Counted from the first letter of the stretch, positions 53,478-63,037 are shown. The stretch is 64,000 nucleotides of DNA from Caldovatus sediminis (GCF_014644455.1 NZ_BMKS01000001.1:124001-188000); one strand, 5' to 3'. The notes: generated by a model not told the origin, from the letters alone. Translations and numbers: made by a program.

Positions 53478-54521
53478 TCACGCCCGGTCCGGGCCCCGGC
53501 GGGCGACCTCGTTCCCGGCCGCCTGCGGGTCGTCCACCTGGCAGGCCTCGAAGCCGCGGCGGAGCACCGGGCGGTTGAGGTCGCGGCCGATGAAGACGAT
53601 GCGGCTGCGGCGCGGCTCGCCCTCCCGCCAGGGGCCGACGAAGTCGCCGTCGGCCAGCATGTGCACCGCCTGGAAGGCGAAGCGCCGGTCCTCGCCCTGG
53701 TAGTGCAGGATGCCCTTGGTGCGCAGCAGGTCCTGGCCCCTGGTGGCGAGGAGCTGGGTGATCCAGGCGTTGAACCGCTCCGGGTCTATCGGCCGCTCGA
53801 CCTCGAAGCTGAGGGAGACGACGTCGGAGTCGTGCTCGTGCTCGTTCTCGCCCGCGAGGAACTCCGGCTCGCGCTCGAGGATGCGCTCGAGGCTGAAGGC
53901 GTCGCGGCCGATCACGCTCTCGATCGGGACGTCGGCCCTGGTGGCGCGACGGATCTCGGCCCAGGGGTTGATGGCGCGGATGCGGCGCTCGACCTCGGCC
54001 GCCTCCTCGGGCGTGACGAGGTCCATCTTGTTGAGCACGACGATGTCGGCGAAGGCGATCTGCTCCTCCGCCTCGGGGCTGTCGGCGAGGCGCGCCGGCA
54101 GGTGCTTGGCGTCCACCACGGTGACGATGGCGTCGAGCTTGGTCGCGCGCCGCACGTCCTCGTCGGCGAAGAAGGTCTGCGCCACGGGGGCGGGGTCGGC
54201 GAGGCCGGTGGTTTCGACGATGATGCCGTCGAAGCGGCCGCGGCGCTTCATCAGCCCGCCGATGATGCGGATCAGGTCGCCGCGCACGGTGCAGCAGATG
54301 CAGCCGTTGTTCATCTCGAACACTTCCTCGTCGGCGTCCACGACGAGGTCGTTGTCCACGCCGAGCTCCCCGAACTCGTTGATCACCACGGCGAACTTCC
54401 GGCCGTGGTTCTCGGTGAGGATGCGGTTGAGCAGCGTGGTCTTGCCGGCGCCGAGATAGCCGGTGAGGACGGTGACGGGGATCTGCGCACGCGGGTCCGC
54501 GGCGTTGCGGGTCTCGCTCAC
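53478..54521 (-). CDS. CobW/COG0523 family G3E GTPase
   Basis: This 347-residue metallochaperone-type GTPase has P-loop [14 protein letters not shown], switch region [14 protein letters not shown], the metal-binding CxCC motif in [24 protein letters not shown] (Walker B region), and NKMD (guanine specificity). An acidic/His patch [10 protein letters not shown] (~residue 230) could bind metal. The C-terminal CobW_C domain is complete. The family inserts or delivers Zn, Co or Fe; the metal here is unknown. It overlaps the upstream gene stop by 4 bp. Confidence 0.9.
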   Translation of the reverse strand: MSETRNAADPRAQIPVTVLTGYLGAGKTTLLNRILTENHGRKFAVVINEFGELGVDNDLVVDADEEVFEMNNGCICCTVRGDLIRIIGGLMKRRGRFDGIIVETTGLADPAPVAQTFFADEDVRRATKLDAIVTVVDAKHLPARLADSPEAEEQIAFADIVVLNKMDLVTPEEAAEVERRIRAINPWAEIRRATRADVPIESVIGRDAFSLERILEREPEFLAGENEHEHDSDVVSLSFEVERPIDPERFNAWITQLLATRGQDLLRTKGILHYQGEDRRFAFQAVHMLADGDFVGPWREGEPRRSRIVFIGRDLNRPVLRRGFEACQVDDPQAAGNEVARRGPDRA

Positions 54522-55372
54522 GGGGAGTCGTCCTTCGGATCGTGGGGTGTGTCTCTGCCGGCTCCTGATATGGGGCCTCGGGCGCCGCTTCGCGCCTCCC
54601 GGTCGCGGCGGAGCGCGCCGCGCAGCGCGACCAGGCTGGACAGCAGGGGCGGCAGCAGGGCGTTGCGCCGCTCCGGCGCCATGGCGAGGGCCCGCGCCGC
54701 GGCCGGGGCGGCCAGGGCGCCGACCGGGGCGAGCGCGGCGGCGATCTCCTCCGCCGCCTCCCGCACCGCGGCGGCGGTCCAGGCGCTGCCGCCGGCGCGC
54801 AGCGCCAGCGCCCGCTCCCCCGCGGCGCGCATCGCCGCGTCGTCGGAGGCCTCCAGCGCCTCCGGCGCGAGTCGGGCGGCGAGGGCATCGCGCAGGTCGG
54901 CGTTCAGCGGGCCGGGGCCCCAGCGCGCGCGCACGGCGCGGCGCAGGGCCTCGAGCAGGTCCTCGGCCGGGGGCACGAGCTCGGCCAGCGCGTGGTCGAA
55001 GCCGGCGGCGGCGATGTCGCGGCGCTGCCGCTCGCTCGTCGTCGGCGCCAGGCCGAGCAGCGCGATCCGCCCCATCGGCGGCGGCATCGCGCGCAGGGCC
55101 CGCGCGAGCGCGAGCACCGGCGCCGCGGGCGGGCGGAAGGCGGCGACCAGGGCGTCGTAGGGCGCGAGGTGCAGCCGGTCGAGCGCCGCCGCCGGCGAGG
55201 CCAGCGCGTCGGTCCGGTGCCCGGCGCCGCGCAGCATCAGGGCCAGCCGCTCCCGGACGTCGGGCCGCTCCGCCAGCACGAGCACGGCGAGCGGCCCCTC
55301 GGGGCCGTCGGGCGGCCCCGCGTGCAGCAGCACCGCCGCGGAGGCGATCCGGGGGAGCGGGCGTGCCGCCAT
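54518..55372 (-). CDS. degenerate receiver-domain protein in the CobW operon
   Basis: This is a 284-residue protein. Residues ~28-150 fold like a response-regulator receiver ([50 protein letters not shown]). The key residues are lost: Phe79 stands where the phosphoacceptor Asp should be, the acidic pair is Ala34-Glu35, and the switch Lys of K-P is Val in [10 protein letters not shown]. Residues ~155-230 are all-helical and could be an inactive histidine-phosphotransfer-like domain. It is the first gene of the transcript that continues to cobW and the WD40 gene. Function unknown. Confidence 0.6.
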   Translation of the reverse strand: MAARPLPRIASAAVLLHAGPPDGPEGPLAVLVLAERPDVRERLALMLRGAGHRTDALASPAAALDRLHLAPYDALVAAFRPPAAPVLALARALRAMPPPMGRIALLGLAPTTSERQRRDIAAAGFDHALAELVPPAEDLLEALRRAVRARWGPGPLNADLRDALAARLAPEALEASDDAAMRAAGERALALRAGGSAWTAAAVREAAEEIAAALAPVGALAAPAAARALAMAPERRNALLPPLLSSLVALRGALRRDREARSGARGPISGAGRDTPHDPKDDSP

Positions 55373-55409
55373 GGGGTGCGCCGGCCGGCCTGCGCCTCGT
55401 CCCCGCCCC

Positions 55410-56747
55410 TCAGGCGGCTTCCGCCCGGATCGCCTCGCCGAGCGTGCCGACGATCCGGTCCACCTGGTGGCGCTCGACGATCAGCGGCGGCGAGAGGGCG
55501 ACGATGTCGCCGGTGACGCGCACCAGCACGCCCGCGTCGAAGCAGCGGCGGAACACCTCCGTCGCGCGCGCGCCGGGCCTGCCGGGCCGCGGCGCCAGCT
55601 CGATGCCGCCGATCAGGCCGAAGTCGCGGATGTCCACCACGTTCGGCAGGCCCTTCAGGCTGTGCACCGCCTCCTGCCAGTAGGGCTCCATGGCGCGGGC
55701 GCGGCCGGGCAGGTCCTCGCGCCGGTGCAGCTCGAGCGTGGCGATCGCCGCCGCCGCGGCCAGCGGGTGGCCGGAATAGGTGTAGCCGTGGAACAGCTCG
55801 ATCCCGCCCGGGGCGCCGTTCACCACCGCGTCGTAGATCGCGCCCTTCACGGCGACCGCGCCCATCGGCACCGCGGCGTTGGTCAGGCCCTTCGCCATGG
55901 TGAGGATGTCGGGCGTCACGCCCAGCCGCTCGGCGCCGAAATTGGCGCCGAGGCGGCCGAAGCCGGTGATCACCTCGTCGAAGATCAGGAGGATGCCGTG
56001 CCGGTCGCAGATCGCGCGCAGGCGCTCGAGGTAGCCGCGCGGCGGCACCAGCACCCCCGTGGAGCCCGCCACCGGCTCCACCATCACCGCCGCGATCGTC
56101 TCCGCCCCGTGCAGGGCGACCAGCGCCTCCAGCGCGTCGGCGAGCTCCGCCCCGTGCTCCGGCTGGCCGCGCGAGAAGGCGTTCCTCTGCGGCAGGTGGG
56201 TGTGCGGCAGGTGGTCCACATAGGGCAGCAGGGCGCCGAACTGCTTGCGGTTCGGCCCGATGCCGCCGACCGACATGCCGCCGAAGCCGACGCCGTGGTA
56301 GCCGCGTTCGCGCCCGATCAGCCGCACGCGCGAGCCCTCGCCGCGCGCCTTGTGGTAGGCGAGCGCGATCTTGAGCGCGGTGTCGGCGCTCTCGCTGCCC
56401 GAGTTGGTGAAGAAGACGCGATCGAGCCCCGGCGGCGTGATCTCCGCGACGCGCGCCGCGGCCTCGAAGGCGACGGGGTGGCCGAGCTGGAAGGTCGGCG
56501 CGAAGTCCATCACCGCCGCCTGGCGCTGGATCGCCTCGGTGATCTCGCGCCGGCCGTGGCCGGCGTTGCAGCACCAGAGCCCGGCGGTGCCGTCGAGGAT
56601 CTCGCGCCCGTCCGGCGTGTAGTAGGACATGCCCTCGGCGCGGGCGAGCAGGCGCGGATGGGCCTTGAAGTAGCGGTTGTCGGAGAAGGGCATCCAGAAC
56701 GCGTCGAGGTTGTTCGGACGCGGGATGGCGGCGGTGATCTCGTTCAT
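55410..56747 (-). CDS. beta-alanine--pyruvate (omega-amino acid) transaminase
   Basis: This 445-residue class III PLP aminotransferase has NNLDAFWMPFSDNRYFKAHP and DGTAGLWCCNAGHGRREITE, the near-signature start of the beta-alanine:pyruvate transaminase group. It also has FFTNSGSESADTALKIALAY, IFDEVITGFGRLGANFGAER (PLP Asp), and the PLP Lys in DILTMAKGLTNAAVPMGAVA. It would move amino groups from beta-alanine or other omega-amines to pyruvate. Start ATG 56747; the longer upstream frame is not homologous. Confidence 0.9.
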   Translation of the reverse strand: MNEITAAIPRPNNLDAFWMPFSDNRYFKAHPRLLARAEGMSYYTPDGREILDGTAGLWCCNAGHGRREITEAIQRQAAVMDFAPTFQLGHPVAFEAAARVAEITPPGLDRVFFTNSGSESADTALKIALAYHKARGEGSRVRLIGRERGYHGVGFGGMSVGGIGPNRKQFGALLPYVDHLPHTHLPQRNAFSRGQPEHGAELADALEALVALHGAETIAAVMVEPVAGSTGVLVPPRGYLERLRAICDRHGILLIFDEVITGFGRLGANFGAERLGVTPDILTMAKGLTNAAVPMGAVAVKGAIYDAVVNGAPGGIELFHGYTYSGHPLAAAAAIATLELHRREDLPGRARAMEPYWQEAVHSLKGLPNVVDIRDFGLIGGIELAPRPGRPGARATEVFRRCFDAGVLVRVTGDIVALSPPLIVERHQVDRIVGTLGEAIRAEAA

Positions 56748-56942
56748 GCGGGCGGCCCTCCGGCGGTCGGGGCAAGGAAGCGCAGCGCGGGCCCGGCGGC
56801 AAGCGCCCGCGCGCGCCTGCCGGGCCGGCAGGCCTCGCGGCGCGCGCGATGCTGCGGCGCACCGCAACCGGCTGGCGCGGGGAACCCGCGAGGGTGCAAG
56901 GTCCTTCCGGCCGAGGGGAGGTCCCCCGGGAGAACTGGCACC

Positions 56943-57323
56943 ATGAACGCCGTCGCGACCCCGATCCACAACCCGATCCTGCGCTACTGGCAGGGTCGGG
57001 GGCGTCTCGCGCCCCTCTATTGGGGCTGGGGCGTGGCCGGCAGCATCGTGCTCGCGATCCTGATCGCCGGGCCGCCGCTGGCGGGCCTCGCCGGCCTTCC
57101 CTGGGCGCTCGGGGGGATCGCCGTCGGCGCGGTCTACACGGTCTGGATCCTGGTCTCGATCTGGCGCTGCAGCGGGAACATCGACTCGCCCGCGCCGCTC
57201 GGCGTCCCGCGCGAGGCCTGGGGCATGCTGGCGCGCTGGCTCACCGTCGCCTGGGCGATCAACGCCGGCGGCATGGCGATCATGCTGCTGCAGAGCCTGA
57301 TGTATCCGGCGCTCGCGCGCTGA
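56943..57323 (+). CDS. small membrane protein, three predicted helices
   Basis: This 126-residue protein has three hydrophobic helices at about 28-50, 53-74 and 99-118, separated by a polar loop (WRCSGNIDSPAPLGVPREAW). GGGAGAAC lies upstream of the ATG. The family is not recognised. It is divergent from the transaminase and convergent with the PhoR-like kinase. Confidence 0.65.
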   Translation: MNAVATPIHNPILRYWQGRGRLAPLYWGWGVAGSIVLAILIAGPPLAGLAGLPWALGGIAVGAVYTVWILVSIWRCSGNIDSPAPLGVPREAWGMLARWLTVAWAINAGGMAIMLLQSLMYPALAR

Positions 57324-57360
57324 GCGGGCGGCGCGCCGCCGGCCCCGGCCGCGCGCCGGA

Positions 57361-58854
57361 TCAGCGCCGCGCCGGCGCCCCTTCCGTCCCGGCCCCGGCG
57401 GCCGGGGCCGGCAGCCACACCCGGAAGGTCGCCCCCTGCCCCTCCTCGCTCTCGATCAGCAACTGCCCGCGGTGGCGGTTGACGATGTGCTTGACGATGG
57501 CGAGGCCGAGCCCGGTGCCGCCGGCGGCGCGCGAGCGGCCGCGGTCCACGCGGTAGAAGCGCTCCGTCAGGCGCGGGATGTGCTCGCGCGGGATGCCGGG
57601 GCCGTCGTCGGTGACGCTGAGCAGCACGCCCGGGCGCGCCGCCGGCAGGCGCTGCGCCATGCCGGGCCCGGCGGGCGCGACGGCGAGCCGCACCGTGCCG
57701 CCCTCCCGCCCGTGCCGCACCGCGTTGTCGAGCAGGTTGCGCACCACCTGGGCGAGCTGCTCCGCGTCGGCCGGCTCGGCCACCGCCGCCCCCTCCGGCG
57801 CCAGGTCGAGGGCGAGGGTCACGCGCCGCGCGGCGAGGATCGGCGCCATCGCCTCGGCCTCGGCGCGCGCCAGGGCGGCGAGGTCCACCCGGCCCGAGGG
57901 CGGCGTGTGCTCGGTCAGCTCGATGCGGGTCAGGCCGAGCAGGTCGTCGATCAGCCGGCGCATGCGCTCCGCCTGCTCGGCCATGATGCCGAGGAAGCGC
58001 GCGCGCGCCTCCGGGTCGTCCCTGGCGGGACCGCGCAGCGTCTCGATGAAGCCGATCAGCGAGGCGAGCGGCGTGCGCAGCTCGTGCGAGGCGTTGGCGA
58101 CGAAGTCGGCGCGCATGCGCTCGACCGCGCGCTCGCGCGTGCGGTCGGCGAGCACGACCAGCAGCCGCCCGCCGTCGGCGAGCGGCGGGTCGAGCGGGAT
58201 CACCGTCGCCGCCAGCTCGCGCGCCACCGGCACGGCGAGGGTGAGGTCGGCGGCCTGCGCCTGCCCGGTCGCGGCGGCGCGGTCCACCGCCTCGGCCAGC
58301 GCGGGGTGGCGGAGCAGCGCCGCGGCGTCGCCCGCCGCCGGGCCGGCCGAGGGGATGCCGAACAGCGCCCGTGCGGCGGCGTTGGCGCGCAGCGGCACGA
58401 GCCGCCCGGCGCCGAGCACCAGCAGCGGGTCGGGCAGGGCCTCGAGGATGGCGGCGTCGGCACGGCGCATCGCCTCGAGCCGGGCGCAGCGTTCCTCGAG
58501 GCGCCGGGCGAGGCGCGCGGCGCCCTCGGCCACCTCGCTCACCGCCGGAACCAGCGGCGCGGCGATCTCGAGCGCGGAGGGCGGAGGCGCGCCCGTGGCG
58601 GCGGTGCTCTCTCGCGCTGCCGCGGCCTGGCGCAGCGCCGCGGCAAGGCGCAGCAGGTCGCGGAGCCAGAGCCAGGCGAGGAGGGCGGCGGCGAGCAGCG
58701 TCGCGGCGAGGGCCAGCAGACCCGGCCCCGGCGCGAGCCAGCCGCCGGCGAGCAGCAGCAGCAGGGCCGCCGACGGGACGCCGCCGACCAGCAGCGCCGC
58801 GCACAGCCAGCGTCCGGCGGGGGGCAGTGGCGGCGCGGTCGCGCGGTCGCCCAT
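57361..58854 (-). CDS. phoR: PhoR-like sensor histidine kinase
   Basis: This 497-residue kinase has two adjacent N-terminal TM helices (WLCAALLVGGVPSAALLLLL and [19 protein letters not shown]). A PAS-like domain (ILEALPDPLLVLGAGRLVPL, ATVIPLDPPLADGGRLLVVL) follows, then HisKA with RADFVANASHELRTPLASLI and HATPase_c (VVRNLLDNAVRHGREGGTVR, VTDDGPGIPREHIP, GGTGLGLAIVKHIVNRHRGQ). The architecture and H-box match PhoR, the phosphate-starvation kinase. No phoB, phoU or pst gene is in the window, so the partner assignment is open. Confidence 0.78.
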   Translation of the reverse strand: MGDRATAPPLPPAGRWLCAALLVGGVPSAALLLLLAGGWLAPGPGLLALAATLLAAALLAWLWLRDLLRLAAALRQAAAARESTAATGAPPPSALEIAAPLVPAVSEVAEGAARLARRLEERCARLEAMRRADAAILEALPDPLLVLGAGRLVPLRANAAARALFGIPSAGPAAGDAAALLRHPALAEAVDRAAATGQAQAADLTLAVPVARELAATVIPLDPPLADGGRLLVVLADRTRERAVERMRADFVANASHELRTPLASLIGFIETLRGPARDDPEARARFLGIMAEQAERMRRLIDDLLGLTRIELTEHTPPSGRVDLAALARAEAEAMAPILAARRVTLALDLAPEGAAVAEPADAEQLAQVVRNLLDNAVRHGREGGTVRLAVAPAGPGMAQRLPAARPGVLLSVTDDGPGIPREHIPRLTERFYRVDRGRSRAAGGTGLGLAIVKHIVNRHRGQLLIESEEGQGATFRVWLPAPAAGAGTEGAPARR

Positions 58855-58997
58855 GGCGGCCGCAGCGTCCCGTTCGGGGCTGCTCAGCGTCGGGTGCGGC
58901 ACGGCCGCGAGGGGCGCCGGCCGCGGCACGGCGCGGGGCGGGTCCGCGTCGCCGGCCGGCCGCGGTCCCGGTCCATCGGTGGCGCGCCCCGACCGGC

Positions 58998-60230
58998 TCA
59001 GATCCCCGCCGGACCGGGCGGGGCGGCGGATTCGACGAGCCGCGGCTCGCCCGAGCCGTCGAAGGTGAACACGGCGAGGCCGCGCGCCACCTGCCCGCCG
59101 GGCAGCAGCCGGATCGGACCGTCGGCGCCCAGGAACAGCTCGCCGTCGCCGAGCCGCGGCATCGCCCCTCGGCCGCCCCCGGCGGCCCGCGCGGCGATGC
59201 CGGCCGCGTCGTAGGCGACGGCCACGATGCGCGAGGGCTGCTCGTCGAAGGCGGCGAGGTAGCGCGCGACGAAGCCCGACCGCGCGGAGGGATCGGGCGC
59301 GGCGAACAGCGCACCCTCCATCGCCGGGTCGCGCGCCAGCGACTCGTCCTCGAGCCAGAGCGCGTGGCCGAGCAGGCGCGGGCGCGTCGCGAAGCCGCCG
59401 CTGGCGATCGCCGCGGCGGCCTGGCGTGCGCGCTCGCCGCTGCTGCCGATCAGCACCGCGTCGGGTCCGCCGACCGCCGCGGTGGCGTCGGCGAGCTGGC
59501 GCACCGCATGCGCCATGTCGCCGCGGGGCGCGTGCATCACGATCTGCGGCTGCGGCAGGTCGAGGTCGGCGGCCGCCTTGCGCGCGGCCTGGGCGAGCCG
59601 GCGGCCGAACGCGTCATCCGGCGCCAGCACCCCGATCCGGCGGGCGCCCGTGGCGGCCGCCACCTGCATCGCGCGTTCGACCTGCTGCTGCGGCGTGATG
59701 CCGAGCGTCCAGACGCCGCCGCCGGCCTGCGCCGCGTCGTTGGTGAGCGCGAGCATCGGCGCGCGGGCGGCGCGGGCGGCGCCGGCGGCGGCGGAGGTCT
59801 CGCTCGCCGTCAGCGGCCCGACGATGATGCGGGCGCCGTTGGAGACCGCCGTGCGGGCCGCGGCGGCGGCGCCGGAGGGGCTGCCGCCGGTGTCGAGCGG
59901 GACGAACTCCACAGTGCGGTCGCCCTGCTCGAACAGGGCGAGTTGGGCGGCGTTCAGCATCGCCCGGCCGAGTTGCGCATTGCCGCCGGAGAGCGGCAGG
60001 AGCAGCGCCACCTGGGTGCGCGGGACCTGGGCATAGGGATCGGGGCCGCGGAACGGGCCGCCGAAATAGCGCGGCGGGGCTTGCGGCGCGCAGGCCGCGA
60101 GGGCGACAACCAGCGCCAGCACGAGGGAGCGCGCCGCGCCGCCGGGAAGGCGCGCGGCGGGGAGGGCCGGGCGTGGCCGCAGCGGCAGCGGACGAACGAG
60201 GGAACGAAGAAGGCGGAGCGGACGGGGCAT
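58998..60230 (-). CDS. LpoA-like penicillin-binding-protein activator (periplasmic-binding-protein fold lipoprotein)
   Basis: This 410-residue protein has a long basic N-region, then SLVLALVVALAAC (lipobox Cys ~47). The body is a type I periplasmic binding fold like the C-terminal half of Lpo[81 protein letters not shown] and VAYDAAGIAARAA. LpoA activates PBP1a from the outer membrane. Start ATG 60230 overlaps the divergent rsmI start by 58 bp. Confidence 0.75.
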   Translation of the reverse strand: MPRPLRLLRSLVRPLPLRPRPALPAARLPGGAARSLVLALVVALAACAPQAPPRYFGGPFRGPDPYAQVPRTQVALLLPLSGGNAQLGRAMLNAAQLALFEQGDRTVEFVPLDTGGSPSGAAAAARTAVSNGARIIVGPLTASETSAAAGAARAARAPMLALTNDAAQAGGGVWTLGITPQQQVERAMQVAAATGARRIGVLAPDDAFGRRLAQAARKAAADLDLPQPQIVMHAPRGDMAHAVRQLADATAAVGGPDAVLIGSSGERARQAAAAIASGGFATRPRLLGHALWLEDESLARDPAMEGALFAAPDPSARSGFVARYLAAFDEQPSRIVAVAYDAAGIAARAAGGGRGAMPRLGDGELFLGADGPIRLLPGGQVARGLAVFTFDGSGEPRLVESAAPPGPAGI

Positions 60231-61111
60231 CGCGGCGGTCGCGGACAAACGGGCCTCCTCCGGGGTTGCTGACGCTCGTAGCCACACCGATCGGCAATCT
60301 CGGCGACCTCTCGCCCCGGGCGCTCGAGGCGATGCGGAGCGCCGACGCGGTGCTGTGCGAGGATACCAGGGTCACGGGCGCCCTGCTGGCAAGGCAGGGC
60401 GTGTCCGTTCCCCTCGTCCCCTTGCACGAACACAACGAGGCCGCGCAAGTGCCGCGGCTGCTCGAACGCCTCGCGGCGGGGGAGAAGCTCGCGCTCGCCT
60501 CGGACGCCGGGACGCCGCTGATGAGCGACCCGGGCTACCGGCTGGTGCGCGCGGCGATCGCGGCGGGGGTGCCGGTGACAGCGGTGCCGGGGCCGAACGC
60601 GGCGGTGATGGCGCTGACGCTTTCCGGCCTGCCGCCGCATCCCTTCCTGTTCGTCGGGTTCCTGCCGGTGCGGGGGGGGGCCCGCGCGGCCGAGCTCGGC
60701 CGGCTGCGGGCGGCGGAGCGGGCCGGCCTGCGCACGACGCTGGTGTTCTACGAGGCGCCGCATCGGCTGGACGAGTCGCTGGCGGCGATGGCGGAGACGC
60801 TGGGGGCGGACCGCCCGGCCGCGGTGGCGCGGGAGCTGACCAAGCGGTTCGAGGAGGTGCGGCGGGGCAGCCTGGCCGAGCTGGCCGCGTGGTATGCGCG
60901 GCATCCGGCGCGTGGCGAGGTGGTGGTGGTGGTCGGCCCGCCCGAGGCCGAGGCGCCGGCGGGCGAGGCGGATCTGGATGCGCGCCTGCGCGAGGCGCTG
61001 GCGGCGGGGATGAGCGTGCGGGACGCGGCGGCGGCGGTGGCGGCGGCGACGGGGGTGGCGCGGAAGCTCGCCTATGCGCGCGCGCTCGCGCTGAGCCGCG
61101 CGGGGCGGTGA
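60173..61111 (+). CDS. rsmI: 16S rRNA (cytidine-2'-O-)-methyltransferase RsmI
   Basis: This 312-residue tetrapyrrole-methylase-fold enzyme methylates C1402 of 16S rRNA. Motifs are TLVATPIGNLGDLSPRALEA, VLCEDTRVTGALLARQG, ASDAGTPLMSDPGYRLVRAA, AVPGPNAAVMALTLSGLPPH, FYEAPHRLDESLAAMAE and ARELTKRFEEVRRG. The GTG at 60173 has GGGGAGGG about 7 bases upstream and adds 31 polar residues before the core. A TTG at 60266 would start right at the core but lacks a ribosome binding site. It is divergent from, and overlaps, the LpoA-like gene. Confidence 0.92.
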   Translation: MAAAAADERGNEEGGADGASRRSRTNGPPPGLLTLVATPIGNLGDLSPRALEAMRSADAVLCEDTRVTGALLARQGVSVPLVPLHEHNEAAQVPRLLERLAAGEKLALASDAGTPLMSDPGYRLVRAAIAAGVPVTAVPGPNAAVMALTLSGLPPHPFLFVGFLPVRGGARAAELGRLRAAERAGLRTTLVFYEAPHRLDESLAAMAETLGADRPAAVARELTKRFEEVRRGSLAELAAWYARHPARGEVVVVVGPPEAEAPAGEADLDARLREALAAGMSVRDAAAAVAAATGVARKLAYARALALSRAGR

Positions 61112-61211
61112 CGGCGCCCGCCGGGACGGTGGGGGCGGACGGCGCGGACCGGCGCTTCCGGGGGGCCGGATCCTCGCCAAATGGTGGAAAAAGCGCGGAC
61201 ACATACCCACT

Positions 61212-61225
61212 TCACGGAACCGTGA
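61212..61225. promoter_or_regulatory. palindrome upstream of the small 61268 gene
   Basis: TCACGGAACCGTGA has perfect 6-bp arms around AA. It lies 43 bp before the next ATG, in a short AT-richer stretch (61180-61235). It is a possible operator. Confidence 0.35.
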
Positions 61226-61267
61226 TCGGCATGCGATGATCTTCGCCGTGCACTCGGGAGTTGGGCG

Positions 61268-61507
61268 ATGAGCGCTTCCATCGCTTTGGGCAAGCGGCAG
61301 ACGGAGCAGGTCGATCGGTCGGCGCTGCTGCTGATGCTGTCCTACATCGAGGCCGAGTGCCGCCGGATCGGCGCGACGGCCGCGGCCGATCACGCGGCGC
61401 TGGCGGCCGCGCTGGTACCCCCGGGCCACGGGATGCCCGCGGCGAGGGTCGCGCCAGCCGGGACCGGCGCATCGCGGCGCCGGAAGCGGGCCAGCCCCTT
61501 GCACTGA
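61268..61507 (+). CDS. small hypothetical protein
   Basis: This 79-residue protein has a helical core (QVDRSALLLMLSYIEAECRR, AAADHAALAAALVPP) and a basic, disordered tail. GGGAG lies ~9 bases before the ATG. The repeated Ala/Leu/Glu pattern and the palindrome upstream suggest a real small gene. Family not recognised. Confidence 0.5.
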   Translation: MSASIALGKRQTEQVDRSALLLMLSYIEAECRRIGATAAADHAALAAALVPPGHGMPAARVAPAGTGASRRRKRASPLH

Positions 61508-61569
61508 GCGCCGCCGGCGCCCGCCCGTGAGGTGGGCGCGAGGGCAGGCGCGAGGGCGGCGGCACGCCC

Positions 61570-62250
61570 TCAACCGTACGTTCGATCGCCCCCCGGCGCC
61601 TCGCCCGGCTGCGCGCGGCGGAGCTGGAACAGCGCCTGCTCGCCGAACAGGTTGGCGAGCCAGACGGAGCGGGTCCAGGGCGCCTTGAGGCCCCGCTCGT
61701 CCACCGCCAGCCAGCGCTCGACCACGTAGCCGTCGAGCCGGCAGAGTTCGAAGAAGTCGCGGATCGTGCAGGGGTGGATGTTGGGCGTCTCGTACCAGGG
61801 GCGGTCCCAGGTCTCGGTCTCCGGCATCCGCCCGCTGACGAGCAGGCGCCAGCGCACCTGCCAGTGGCCGAAATTCGGGAAGCTGACGACGGCGTGCCGG
61901 CCGATGCGGAGCATCTGCCGCAGCACCTCGCGCGGCCGCCCGACCGCCTGGAGAGTGCGGGAGAGGACGACGTAGTCGAAGGCGCCGTCGGGGTAGAAGG
62001 CGAGGTCGGTGTCGGCGTCGCCGTGGATCACCGCAAGCCCCGCGGCGACGGCGCGGGTGGCGAGCGCCATGTCGATCTCGATGCCGCGGGCGTCGGCGTT
62101 CTTCTCGCGCGTCAGGTGCTCGATCAGGGTGCCGTCGCCGCAGCCGATGTCGAGGACGCGGGCGCCGGGAGGGATCATCTCCGCGATCAGGCGGAGATCG
62201 AGGCGCATGTTCTTGGCGACGTAGCGGATGTCGGGGGGGGATTCGGGCAT
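61570..62250 (-). CDS. metW: methionine biosynthesis protein MetW
   Basis: This 226-residue SAM-dependent methyltransferase-fold protein has the SAM motif RVLDIGCGDGTLIEHL and the segments ARGIEIDMALATRAVAAGLA, VIHGDADTDLAFYPDGAFDY, VVLSRTLQAVGRPREVL and SFPNFGHWQVRWRLLVSGRM, characteristic of MetW. MetW partners MetX in homoserine acyltransfer. The family normally sits directly after metX; here a plus-strand lipoprotein gene lies between. Start ATG 62250. Confidence 0.92.
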   Translation of the reverse strand: MPESPPDIRYVAKNMRLDLRLIAEMIPPGARVLDIGCGDGTLIEHLTREKNADARGIEIDMALATRAVAAGLAVIHGDADTDLAFYPDGAFDYVVLSRTLQAVGRPREVLRQMLRIGRHAVVSFPNFGHWQVRWRLLVSGRMPETETWDRPWYETPNIHPCTIRDFFELCRLDGYVVERWLAVDERGLKAPWTRSVWLANLFGEQALFQLRRAQPGEAPGGDRTYG

Positions 62251-62444
62251 GGGGTCCTGCGCCGAAAGGGCGCGACTCGCGAAGTTTGAGGCCGGATAGC
62301 CTTGGGGGGTGGAGCGGGGCAAGCGCGCAGCGGCCGGGACGCGGGTGACGGGAGCCGGACAGCCCAGCGGAATTCGGTTCAAACCCGTTTCGTAACGGAA
62401 ATTCCGGATCTAACTTGAAATAGTTGCCGCTATGGAGGGCCTGA

Positions 62445-62921
62445 ATGAAAAGGGTGGCGGTGCTTGTATTCGCGGCTGTCCTGCCGGCTTGCGCCACGGT
62501 CGTGGAGGGCACCAGCGACACGGTGACCGTTTCGACCACTCCGGCAGGCGCAACCTGCACCATAGACCGCAATGGCGAACGCGTCGGCGCCGTCCCGATC
62601 ACGCCCGGAAGTGTCCGGATCGACAAGAGCCGGCACGATCTGACCGTCACCTGCACGAAGGAAGGCTACCAGACCGCGTCAGTCACGACGTCGCCGACCT
62701 TCACCGGGACGACCTTCGGCAACATTCTTGTCGGTGGCCTCGTCGGCGTCGCCGTGGACATCGCGTCGGGCGCCAACAATCGCTATCCGTCGGAGGTACG
62801 GCTTGAGTTGGCGGAGAACCCGCGTCCCGCCGCGCCGCCTCCGCCTCTCGCAACGGAACCGGCAGAAAATGCGCCTGTCCGGCCGGTGGCGCATCGTCGC
62901 CTTCGCGGACCCGGCATCTGA
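62445..62921 (+). CDS. PEGA-like lipoprotein
   Basis: This 158-residue protein has the lipoprotein signal KRVAVLVFAAVLPA with Cys16. The mature part contains VTVSTTPAGATCTIDRNGER and HDLTVTCTKEGYQTASVTTS, a PEGA-type beta domain. A hydrophobic, Gly-rich stretch follows (FGNILVGGLVGVAVDIASGA), and the tail is Pro-rich. Base composition is less GC-rich than around it. Related proteins are cell-envelope lipoproteins of unknown role. It sits between metX and metW on the opposite strand. Confidence 0.7.
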   Translation: MKRVAVLVFAAVLPACATVVEGTSDTVTVSTTPAGATCTIDRNGERVGAVPITPGSVRIDKSRHDLTVTCTKEGYQTASVTTSPTFTGTTFGNILVGGLVGVAVDIASGANNRYPSEVRLELAENPRPAAPPPPLATEPAENAPVRPVAHRRLRGPGI

Positions 62922-63037
62922 CGAGGTTGGTCCCGTGAACTCGCGCTGCGCTTCCCGCATGGCGCCTGTTCCCATGCCGAGCGCAATAGGCGCGATCGAG
63001 CGGGCGGGCCGCCCTTCGCCTCAGGGTCGGGACGCCC

